From: Eubacteriales bacterium mix99
GTDB lineage: Bacteria > Bacillota > Clostridia > Caldicoprobacterales > DTU083
Assembly: GCA_038396605.1 (NCBI GenBank)
Contig: CP121690.1
Coordinates: forward strand, 2,326,500 to 2,390,499
Direction of reading: 5' to 3'
DNA length: 64,000 nt
Shown piece by piece: positions 49,709 to 58,520 of this stretch. Position 1 is the stretch's first letter. Each line of letters begins with the position of its first letter. The position numbers were made by a program, and so were the translations under genes. The notes below the pieces were generated by a model. That model was given only the letters and a program-made list of their open reading frames with translations, did not search any database and was not told the DNA's origin.

Positions 49709-51139
49709 TTGAGAAACCTGACTATGATGACGGATTTGTATCAGCTTACTATGATGTATGGATACTATAAGAACAACATTCACCGTAAGCCGGCAGTGTT
49801 TGATATGTTTTTCCGCAAGCTCAGTGAATACAGTGCTTATGCTGTGGCAGCAGGTTTGGAACAGGTTATTGATTACATAGAAAACCTGCATTTCGAGGAA
49901 GAGGATCTTCAATATCTGGACAGTCTGAATTTGTTTGACCGCGATTTTCTGGACCAGCTCCGGAAGCTGCATTTTACCGGCGATATTTATTCCGTTCCGG
50001 AAGGAACGGTGGTGTTTCCCAATGAGCCGATTTTGCGGGTAAAAGCACCGCTTTTTGAAGCGCAGCTGATTGAGACGGCTCTTCTGAATATTATAAATCA
50101 TCAGACTTTGATTGCAACCAAGGCCAGCAGGGTGGTATATGCAGCACAGGGTGGCAGCATTATGGAATTTGGGCTGCGGAGGGCTCAGGGTCCGGATGCG
50201 GGGATTTATGGCGCAAGGGCAGCCATTATCGGAGGATGTTCCGCTACTTCCAATGTCCTGACCGGACAATTATTCAGTATTCCGGTGAAGGGAACCCACA
50301 GTCACAGCTGGGTCATGAGTTTTCCGGATGAGCTGACGGCATTCCGTGCCTATGCGGATGCCTTCCCGGATGCCTGTCTGCTTTTGGTGGATACCTATGA
50401 TACCCTGAAAAGCGGAATACCCAATGCCATTACGGTGTTTCGGGAACTGCGGGAAAAAGGACATGAGCCTGTGGGCATCCGGCTGGACTCCGGAGATCTG
50501 GCATACTTGACCAAAAAGGCCAGGGCAATGCTGGATGAGGCAGGGTTTCCGGATACGGAAATCACGGTTTCCAATGATCTGGATGAATATCTGATTTGGG
50601 ATTTACGCTCTCAGGGTGCGAGGATCGACAGCTATGGAGTTGGCACTTCCCTGATCACCAGCCGGGATTGTCCTGCCCTGGGCGGAGTGTACAAGATGTC
50701 TGCCGAAGAGGTGGACGGCAGGATGCTGCCAAAAATAAAAATTTCTGAAAATCCGGAGAAGATTACCAATCCGGGTTATAAAAAGGTTGTACGTATCTAT
50801 AACGGGAGAAAAAAGTCCGTTGCAGACCTGATCATGCTGGAGGAGGAAGAGATCGACACCGGCAAGCCCCTGACCATCTTTGATCCTGTGGATACCTGGA
50901 AGAAGATGACACTCCGGAACTACAGCGTCCGGGAATTGCTGGTTCCTGTATTTAAAAATGGACAGTGCGTATACAAATGTCCGGATCTTCCGGATATTCA
51001 GGCTTATGCAAAAAGAGAACTGGATACGCTTTGGGAAGAATATAAGCGGCTTACGAACCCGCACGTATTCAAGGTGGATCTTTCACAGAAGCTATATGAT
51101 TTAAAGCAGAAATTGTTAAGGCAATATTCCGCTGATTAA
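49709..51139 (+). CDS. pncB: Nicotinate phosphoribosyltransferase
   Basis: This enzyme makes nicotinate mononucleotide from nicotinate for NAD salvage. The 476-residue product has the N-terminal TDLYQLTMMYGY block, EFGLRRAQGPDAG, GTHSHSWVMSFPDEL with the catalytic-region His, VDTYDTLKSGIPNAI and IRLDSGDLAYL. TTG 49709 is chosen: GGGGAG lies eight bases upstream, homologues begin MRNLTMLTDLYQ-like, and the upstream ATG lies in the -10 box. A strong terminator follows. Confidence 0.93.
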   Translation: MRNLTMMTDLYQLTMMYGYYKNNIHRKPAVFDMFFRKLSEYSAYAVAAGLEQVIDYIENLHFEEEDLQYLDSLNLFDRDFLDQLRKLHFTGDIYSVPEGTVVFPNEPILRVKAPLFEAQLIETALLNIINHQTLIATKASRVVYAAQGGSIMEFGLRRAQGPDAGIYGARAAIIGGCSATSNVLTGQLFSIPVKGTHSHSWVMSFPDELTAFRAYADAFPDACLLLVDTYDTLKSGIPNAITVFRELREKGHEPVGIRLDSGDLAYLTKKARAMLDEAGFPDTEITVSNDLDEYLIWDLRSQGARIDSYGVGTSLITSRDCPALGGVYKMSAEEVDGRMLPKIKISENPEKITNPGYKKVVRIYNGRKKSVADLIMLEEEEIDTGKPLTIFDPVDTWKKMTLRNYSVRELLVPVFKNGQCVYKCPDLPDIQAYAKRELDTLWEEYKRLTNPHVFKVDLSQKLYDLKQKLLRQYSAD

Positions 51140-51167
51140 GCTGATTAAAAAGAAGGAATAGAAGAAA

Positions 51168-51212
51168 CGTTCGTTTGCTGCCGGGCAGACGGGCGCTTTT
51201 TCTTATCTTTTT
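51168..51212 (+). terminator. Terminator of pncB
   Basis: CGTTCGTTTGC pairs (with G-U pairs) with GCAGACGGGCG over TGCCGG, followed by CTTTTTCTTATCTTTTTTT. Confidence 0.75.
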
Positions 51213-51283
51213 TTATTTCTCCCATTGAAGGAGGGAATATCGTTTTGCAGACCGCTGACATAGGATACTATGACCACAATTAT

Positions 51284-51309
51284 GGAAATTTAATTTACCT
51301 TAAATTTCC
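51284..51309. promoter_or_regulatory. Perfect inverted repeat upstream of the patatin gene
   Basis: GGAAATTTAA-TTTACC-TTAAATTTCC: ten-base arms, six-base spacer, ending 23 bases before the ATG. An operator is more likely than a terminator because the arms are A/T rich and no T-run follows. Confidence 0.5.
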
Positions 51310-51332
51310 TATTTATAAAAGGGGTTGATCCT

Positions 51333-52193
51333 ATGAGGTTTGGTCTGGCACTTTCCGGCGGAGGCATCCGGGGAGTGACTCATATCGGTGTTTTGAAGGC
51401 TTTGTCGGAAAACAGCCTGCATCCATCCTGGATTTCCGGGGCAAGTGCGGGAAGTATGGCGGCGGCATTATACGCATGCGGCTACAGTGGTGAGGACATT
51501 GAGTCCATCGTACTCCGCCATATGAACAGCAATCTGTTTGATGTGGATTATCCTGGCATCACCGGAGGAATCCTGAAATGGGTTTTTACGAAGGATACCG
51601 ACTGGGATGGCGTGGTAAAGGGAAAAAAGCTGGAGCAATTGATGAAGGAACTGACCCATGGCAGAACGATGCGGGAGGCACAAATTCCACTTGCGATTCC
51701 GGCGGTGAATATCAATACCGGTGTTACGGTTATGTTTGTAAGCAATAAAAGAAGGCTGAAGGATACGGAATATATAATTTACAGGGAGGATGTCCCGATT
51801 TATGAGGCAGTCCGTGCAAGCATTGCCCTGCCGGTTGTATTCCGGCCCAAAATGGTCCAGGGTATGCGGTTGGTGGACGGAGGAGTAACGGAAAATCTTC
51901 CTGTTCAGGTTCTTCGTCGAATGGGTGCACGAAAAGTGATCGGAGTCAATCTTGGCTACAGTGGACAAAGACGGGGTGAGGTGAACAACCTTCTGGAAAT
52001 CGGAAGTCAGTCCATTGATATCATGTCCTATTATATTACCAGCCTGAAGACGAAGAAAACCGATTACATCATCAATCCGCATATCTATGACGTGGGAATG
52101 ACCGATGCCCATCGGATTCCCGAAATGATTCAAAGGGGATATGATGTTACAATCGAAAGCATAAATACGATAAAAAAAGTGGTAAATAGTTGA
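51333..52193 (+). CDS. Patatin-like phospholipase
   Basis: The 286-residue product is a patatin-fold lipid acyl hydrolase. The oxyanion loop GGGIRG (about 9-14), nucleophile elbow GASAG (about 36-40) and catalytic Asp in VDGGVTENLP (about 186-195) are complete, forming the Ser-Asp dyad. No signal peptide or helix is seen, so it acts at the inner face of the membrane. AAAAGGGG lies ahead of the ATG. The substrate lipid is unknown. Confidence 0.9.
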   Translation: MRFGLALSGGGIRGVTHIGVLKALSENSLHPSWISGASAGSMAAALYACGYSGEDIESIVLRHMNSNLFDVDYPGITGGILKWVFTKDTDWDGVVKGKKLEQLMKELTHGRTMREAQIPLAIPAVNINTGVTVMFVSNKRRLKDTEYIIYREDVPIYEAVRASIALPVVFRPKMVQGMRLVDGGVTENLPVQVLRRMGARKVIGVNLGYSGQRRGEVNNLLEIGSQSIDIMSYYITSLKTKKTDYIINPHIYDVGMTDAHRIPEMIQRGYDVTIESINTIKKVVNS

Positions 52194-52262
52194 ATTCGAC
52201 TCCGTTGTTCTACAAAAAATACGGAGTAGCTGTGGTAAAATATTGCAGGAGGAGGGGTACGA

Positions 52263-52769
52263 ATGAAGAAGCAGTTTTCAAATGGCGTTTTCGGTTACGA
52301 CAAGAAACAGGTAAATCGTTGTCTGGAAGAATTGACGCGGGATTATGAGGAAGAGCTCAGCAAGAAAAAGGATCGTCTTATGGAGCTGCTGGAGGAAAAC
52401 CATCAGCTGAAGCAAAAAGTGAAAGAGCAAAATGGGCAAATTGCCACCTTTACAGAGAAGGAAAAGTATATTTCCTCTACATTGATTGAAGCCGAGCAAC
52501 GCTCTCAGGCTATCATTGAGGAAGGCCGCATGAAATCCATGGCGGAAATGGCTGAGATAAATGATGAAAAGCGAAAGTGGCGGGAGAAGTTCCGGGAAGT
52601 GCGCGGGGATTTGATTGAACTGGAAAAGGACTTAACGGATATGATGCAAAGATTTCATGATGAGATTAATTATTATACGGCGAAGGAGGTCAGTGAATCC
52701 ATTCTGGCAGTGGAAGGAACGGCAGAAGAGGAAAAGGAGAATGAGGAAAGAAAAAAAGTGATTGCGTAA
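52263..52769 (+). CDS. DivIVA-like coiled-coil protein
   Basis: The 168-residue product begins with the short DivIVA lipid-binding motif (FSNGVFGYDKKQVNRCLEEL, about 5-24) and is coiled coil from about 25 to 135, then ends in a Glu/Lys-rich tail. DivIVA-type proteins mark curved membrane at poles and septa; this short form resembles accessory members (GpsB/SepIVA-like in size). GGAGGAGG precedes the ATG. The stop codon forms the loop of the downstream terminator. Confidence 0.75.
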   Translation: MKKQFSNGVFGYDKKQVNRCLEELTRDYEEELSKKKDRLMELLEENHQLKQKVKEQNGQIATFTEKEKYISSTLIEAEQRSQAIIEEGRMKSMAEMAEINDEKRKWREKFREVRGDLIELEKDLTDMMQRFHDEINYYTAKEVSESILAVEGTAEEEKENEERKKVIA

Positions 52770-52781
52770 CGCAATCACTTT
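52755..52781. terminator. Bidirectional terminator, loop formed by the stop codon
   Basis: AAAGTGATTGCG pairs perfectly with CGCAATCACTTT; the three-base loop TAA is the DivIVA-like stop codon. T-runs follow on both strands, so it serves groEL as well. Confidence 0.85.
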
Positions 52782-52818
52782 TTTTGTGCATCCTCTTCCG
52801 AAGACGGGTTTGGATTCA

Positions 52819-54793
<1,975 letters not shown>

Positions 54794-54820
54794 TTAGCAC
54801 TCGTTTAAGCTGAGTGCTAA
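54794..54820. promoter_or_regulatory. CIRCE operator (HrcA binding site)
   Basis: TTAGCACTC-N9-GAGTGCTAA is a perfect match to the CIRCE inverted repeat, so groESL is under the heat-labile repressor HrcA. Confidence 0.97.
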
Positions 54821-54831
54821 TCACAATTATT

Positions 54832-54860
54832 AGTGTATATAAAAGCGAAAAAGATGGCAA
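54832..54860 (-). promoter_or_regulatory. Promoter of groESL
   Basis: On the minus strand TTGCCA (54860-54855), 17 bases, TACACT (54837-54832), directly upstream of CIRCE. Confidence 0.5.
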
Positions 54861-54962
54861 ATACTATAAAAAGGCAATATGCCCAGTTATCATGGACTAC
54901 GCCTTGCTTTAAGAATATATCTCCACTTTTCTTCATATATCTCGGTAATTCTATTACATGCT

Positions 54963-55727
54963 TCATTCCATGAACTTTCCGGTCAACTTCTGTAGAATTC
55001 TGGGCAATGCATCCCTGGAATTTCCCCAGGATTTGTCCTGATTGCGGTAATCAAACTTCCGGGTAAACCATTGCAGTTCCTGTTCCAGCCGGTCCATGTT
55101 CCGGGATTGGACCGGCAGCAGGTCCTTTAGAAAATCTCCCTGCTGTTTGCTGCTCAGATATTCTGTTGCCATATCCAGCACCAGCGGAAGATGAGAAAAA
55201 CAAAAGCCTTTCGAGTCGCTCATGGTTTTTCGGAACTCCGGATCCTGCTCCCACAGATGAAGGATGGTGTAGACGTATTGATTCAGCGCATCGTGGATCC
55301 GGTCACAGATAATGCATTGATCCCGGTGCTGTTTCATCCAATCGGAGAATGCGTGAATGGCAGCTTCCTGTGCAGATCGTTTACCGGAAGCCTTTTTCAG
55401 AAAAGGTATGGAAGCCTTGCCCGGATTCCGCAGTACCTGATCCAGATGGTCTGTCCTTTCTTTCATTTCCCTGTTGGTTTCCAATACATGGGTATGGGTC
55501 ATCAAAGCCAGTCCCAGTCTGTTTTGTGCATTGTAGAGAAGCCCGTTGTGCCGGGGGCAAAATCCCTTTTTGTTGACTTCAGTCCGGACATCCGGTTCCA
55601 TAACGGATCCTCCCAGAAAAGAAGAAATATTGAATTTTTCCGATTGCTCCTCCAGTATGCAGAGGGGACATTCTCCGTTGGCCCGGTATGCATCCCAGAC
55701 AGGAATGGTATCCAGATGGTATTTCAT
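54963..55727 (-). CDS. Cys/His-motif protein of the DUF6062 type, unknown function
   Basis: The 254-residue soluble product has repeated metal-site-like motifs: CPLC (about 18-21), FCPRH, CIIC (about 140-143) and FCFSH. Pairing of C-x2-C with C-x2-H twice suggests two zinc or iron-sulfur sites in a duplicated helical fold. I recall such proteins in Clostridia as DUF6062, but the name needs a profile search. ATG 55727 (MKYHLDTIPVWDAY) has GGAGG about 11 bases upstream. It diverges from the SPOR gene and lies upstream of groESL with no operon link. Confidence 0.65.
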   Translation of the reverse strand: MKYHLDTIPVWDAYRANGECPLCILEEQSEKFNISSFLGGSVMEPDVRTEVNKKGFCPRHNGLLYNAQNRLGLALMTHTHVLETNREMKERTDHLDQVLRNPGKASIPFLKKASGKRSAQEAAIHAFSDWMKQHRDQCIICDRIHDALNQYVYTILHLWEQDPEFRKTMSDSKGFCFSHLPLVLDMATEYLSSKQQGDFLKDLLPVQSRNMDRLEQELQWFTRKFDYRNQDKSWGNSRDALPRILQKLTGKFME

Positions 55728-55749
55728 TTCTGACCCTGCCTCCCTGTTG

Positions 55750-55778
55750 TTAGATTGGATTTCAACCCATGTTATCAT
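55750..55778 (+). promoter_or_regulatory. Possible promoter of the SPOR-domain gene
   Basis: TTAGAT, 17 bases, TATCAT (55773-55778), about 85 bases before the start. Confidence 0.35.
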
Positions 55779-55863
55779 ATTCTGCCGGATTTCACCATAG
55801 ATATAAATAAGTAAAATGGGACAAATCCTACAAGGGTGCAGAGGAGGACGGAGGAGGATGAAT

Positions 55864-56766
55864 ATGAGATACTCAAGGCTGAAAAAGAGAAGAAGGAAAA
55901 AAAGATATGCAAAATTGTTTCTGACAGCATTGCTGATACTGGGGATCCTCTATGTCGTTTCCGCCGGAAAGCTGGGCAAGTTTGTCAGCCGGCTGGTTTC
56001 GCCCATTATCAATCAGAAAGATAATTCCGGCGGAACGGATGAGGTATCCAAAGCGGAACCGATTCTGACGGTACCGGAGGATAAGGCGGATTCCAAAGAC
56101 GGGAAGAAAAAGGATACCAGTAAAGTAACGGAAACCATAAAGGCAAATTCCCTGTCCATGTTTACCATTCAGATGAGCGCCTTTACAGACGAAAAAAATG
56201 CCAATGAATTTGCAAAACAGCTGCAATCGGAAGGCGGGGCAGGATATGTGCTGAAGGATGAATTTTTCCGGGTGCTGGCAGTTGGCTTTCAGAAAGAGGA
56301 AGATGCAAAAAAAGTCAAGGAACAATTGAAAGCGGATGGAATGGAATCTCATATCTATCCAGTTTCCTCTTCGGGAGCGGACATGAAAATCACTGCGACG
56401 AAAACAAATATCAGTGCCATCCGGTCCGCATATGAAATGTGGGAAGAAAAATATCTGGCTCTGGAAAAGGTCATCCGTGATCTGGATTCCGATGCCATTC
56501 CTGCAGCAGATGCCTACGGGCAAATGGAAAAGATCAAAAAGGAGGTGACCGAAAAAGAGGATGAGCTGAAAGCCATGAATGCCAGGCAGGACAACAACGC
56601 CGTTCTTTCCGGTCTGGTCAGCCTGTATGAAAGCGGCAGCAAGTCCTTTGATGGAATCCTGGCTGAAAAGTCGTCGGATAAGGTGACGGTTTCGTCCAAA
56701 ATAAAGTATACGCATATTGAAATGATAATGCGGTATAAGGAATATATGACGCAGATAGCCAAATAG
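55864..56766 (+). CDS. SPOR-domain membrane protein
   Basis: The 300-residue product has a very basic N-terminus (RLKKRRRKKRYAK), one membrane helix (about 16-35), a charged linker and an external SPOR domain (about 100-175: FTIQMSAFTDEKNANEFAKQ through ADGMESHIYPV), which binds denuded glycan strands at division or engulfment septa. A helical region (about 185-300) follows. GGAGGAGG ends six bases before ATG 55864; the ATG at 55858 abuts the SD. Role in spore or vegetative wall remodelling is inferred. Confidence 0.8.
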   Translation: MRYSRLKKRRRKKRYAKLFLTALLILGILYVVSAGKLGKFVSRLVSPIINQKDNSGGTDEVSKAEPILTVPEDKADSKDGKKKDTSKVTETIKANSLSMFTIQMSAFTDEKNANEFAKQLQSEGGAGYVLKDEFFRVLAVGFQKEEDAKKVKEQLKADGMESHIYPVSSSGADMKITATKTNISAIRSAYEMWEEKYLALEKVIRDLDSDAIPAADAYGQMEKIKKEVTEKEDELKAMNARQDNNAVLSGLVSLYESGSKSFDGILAEKSSDKVTVSSKIKYTHIEMIMRYKEYMTQIAK

Positions 56767-56923
56767 ATGCAAGGGGATTGGGAATCGGCAGTTTTGAAGA
56801 GGAAGGCGTTCTTACTTATCTCATATTGTTGAGATATTCACAAAGATTCCCCATCTCTTCTTTTCAATTCAAGACTAATTTGAAAGGATTTTTTTATTTC
56901 CTGTCGGTCTTTTATACAACAGA

Positions 56924-56951
56924 TCGACATATTATTTTTATACTATATAAC
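56924..56951 (+). promoter_or_regulatory. Promoter candidate of the hydrogenase operon
   Basis: TCGACA, 16 bases, TATAAC (56946-56951); one mismatch in each hexamer. Confidence 0.4.
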
Positions 56952-56984
56952 AGGAAACCCTTTTCTCGCTTTTTTTGTGCTGAA

Positions 56985-57002
56985 TCGTTAAAAATATGAC
57001 AA
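56985..57002 (+). promoter_or_regulatory. Rex-like operator
   Basis: TCGTTAA-AAAT-ATGACAA has the 7+4+7 layout of the Rex site TTGTTAA-N4-TTAACAA, matching 11 of 14 arm bases. Rex senses NADH/NAD+, fitting an NADH-linked hydrogenase. Confidence 0.4.
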
Positions 57003-57088
57003 AAGCGGTAGAATGTATCGCGGTTTTATGAGATAATGTTATGGTTGTATACGGATTCCTAAAAATGCAACAGGGGAGGGAGTTTTAA

Positions 57089-57577
57089 ATGGCAGCTTCC
57101 ATACTTCAGGAAGAGAAAGAAAAGGCTTCAGAGCTGCAGCATGTCATCGATGAGTATAAAGGGGAAGAGGGGCCTCTGATGCCCATTTTGCACCGGGCTC
57201 AGGAGATTTTTGGGTATCTGCCGCTTGAAGTTCAGGAATATATAGCAGAAGCTTTGCATATTCCGGTCAGTGATATATACGGAGTGGCTACGTTCTATTC
57301 TCAATTCACACTGAAGCCAAAGGGAACCTATTCTGTCGGTGTCTGTCTTGGGACCGCCTGCTATGTAAAAGGTTCTCAGAAGATACTGGATGAAGTGATT
57401 CAGGAATTGGGCATCCAGCCCGGAGATACGACAGGAGATAACCGGTTTACCCTTACCGCTACCCGGTGCCTCGGAGCATGCGGCCTGGCGCCGGTCATGA
57501 CAATCAACGATGAGGTATATGGACGCTTGACTCCATCGGATGTCAAAGGCATTCTTGACAGGTACCGAAGCAAATAG
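57089..57577 (+). CDS. hydC: NADH-linked hydrogenase subunit HydC (NuoE-like, [2Fe-2S])
   Basis: The 162-residue product is a thioredoxin-fold [2Fe-2S] protein of the NuoE family: helical start LMPILHRAQEIFGYLPLEVQ, then the cluster cysteines in VCLGTACYVKGS and ATRCLGACGLAP (C-x4-C ... C-x3-C). In trimeric hydrogenases HydC shuttles electrons between HydA and HydB. GGGAGGGAG precedes the ATG. It begins the operon hydC - GHKL - ferredoxin - hydB - hydA; the next gene starts one base after its stop. Confidence 0.92.
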   Translation: MAASILQEEKEKASELQHVIDEYKGEEGPLMPILHRAQEIFGYLPLEVQEYIAEALHIPVSDIYGVATFYSQFTLKPKGTYSVGVCLGTACYVKGSQKILDEVIQELGIQPGDTTGDNRFTLTATRCLGACGLAPVMTINDEVYGRLTPSDVKGILDRYRSK

Positions 57578-57578
57578 C

Positions 57579-58133
57579 ATGGAGGATGTTTCGCTTCATG
57601 TTCTGGACATTGTGCAAAATTCCATTGCCGCAGAGGCGTCCCGGATTGTGATTTTCATTCAGGATCGCCCGGAGCAGGATCGGTTGGAGATCCGGATCTG
57701 CGACAATGGAAAGGGCATGGATCCGGATCAGGTAAAAAGCGTTTCGGATCCGTTCTATACTACGCGCACAACCCGACGGGTCGGGCTCGGCATTCCGTTG
57801 CTCCAGGCATCGGCGGAGGCCACGGGAGGATACTTGAAGATTCGTTCTGAAAAAGGAACCGGCACAGTTGTACAGGCTGTCTTTCACAGCAAACATATTG
57901 ATTGTCCTCCAATGGGCAGGATGGAGGATACCATGGCGGTGCTGATCTGTTGCAATCCGGACGTACAGTTTCATTACAGTCATATTTTTTCTGACAGGAA
58001 GTTTGTATTGCATAGCGGTGAAATTCAGCAAAAATTAGGAGAAATAAGCATTGCATATCCGGATGTCATTATGTGGATCAAAGATTATATTCACAGTGGT
58101 CTCGAAGAAATCTACGGAGGTGTTGGAGGATGA
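57579..58133 (+). CDS. GHKL-type ATP-binding protein embedded in the hydrogenase operon
   Basis: The 184-residue product has a complete histidine-kinase-like ATPase core: N box DIVQNSIAAEASRI (about 11-24), G1 DNGKGMDPDQV and G2 RVGLGIPLLQASAEATGG, followed by KGTGTVVQAVF. There is no phosphoacceptor domain, sensor or membrane helix, so it is not a standard kinase; anti-sigma-factor-type serine kinases are one comparison. About 70 residues after the ATPase core are not recognised. It starts one base after hydC and overlaps the ferredoxin gene by four bases. Confidence 0.85.
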   Translation: MEDVSLHVLDIVQNSIAAEASRIVIFIQDRPEQDRLEIRICDNGKGMDPDQVKSVSDPFYTTRTTRRVGLGIPLLQASAEATGGYLKIRSEKGTGTVVQAVFHSKHIDCPPMGRMEDTMAVLICCNPDVQFHYSHIFSDRKFVLHSGEIQQKLGEISIAYPDVIMWIKDYIHSGLEEIYGGVGG

Positions 58134-58495
58134 AGTCACTGGAAGAATTGGAGGAAGTCCGGCAGAAGGCACTGGATTCCGTAAAGCTGCGAAAAAGCAG
58201 GGCGGGTACCCGAATTGTGGTGGGTATGGCGACCTGCGGTATTGCAGCTGGTGCCAGACCGGTATTGCTGTCTTTCCTGGACGAAATAAAGAAGAGAAAC
58301 CTGGGGGACGTGATCGTTTCCCAGACCGGATGTATGGGCACATGTCGTCTGGAGCCCATGGTGGAGGTTTATCGCCCCGGAGAGGAAAAAGTCACTTACG
58401 TGAAAATGACTGCGGATAAGGTAAAAAGGGTTGTAACAGAGCATATTGCAAACGGCCATCCCGTCATAGAATATACGATTGGTTCCGCAGAGTAA
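58130..58495 (+). CDS. Small NuoE-like [2Fe-2S] ferredoxin
   Basis: The 121-residue product has the thioredoxin-like ferredoxin fold with cysteines in MATCGIAAGA and SQTGCMGTCRLEP, the second pair C-x3-C as in NuoE-type domains. The N-terminal helix region (SLEELEEVRQKALDSV) is family-typical. It is distinct from HydC, so the operon encodes three such domains counting the one at the start of HydB. It could be an extra electron carrier or a partner of the preceding ATPase. ATG 58130 overlaps that gene by four bases. Confidence 0.85.
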   Translation: MKSLEELEEVRQKALDSVKLRKSRAGTRIVVGMATCGIAAGARPVLLSFLDEIKKRNLGDVIVSQTGCMGTCRLEPMVEVYRPGEEKVTYVKMTADKVKRVVTEHIANGHPVIEYTIGSAE

Positions 58496-58520
58496 ATCAA
58501 TACAGGAGGGGGATTTCAAC

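Larger units (their letters stand above)
56767..57088 (+). other. Long control region of the hydrogenase operon
   Basis: These 322 bases are A/T rich and hold no gene. They contain a promoter-like pair (56924-56951), a Rex-like palindrome (56985-57002) and a second -10-like TAGAAT (57009). The first 150 bases hold no feature I can name. Confidence 0.6.
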
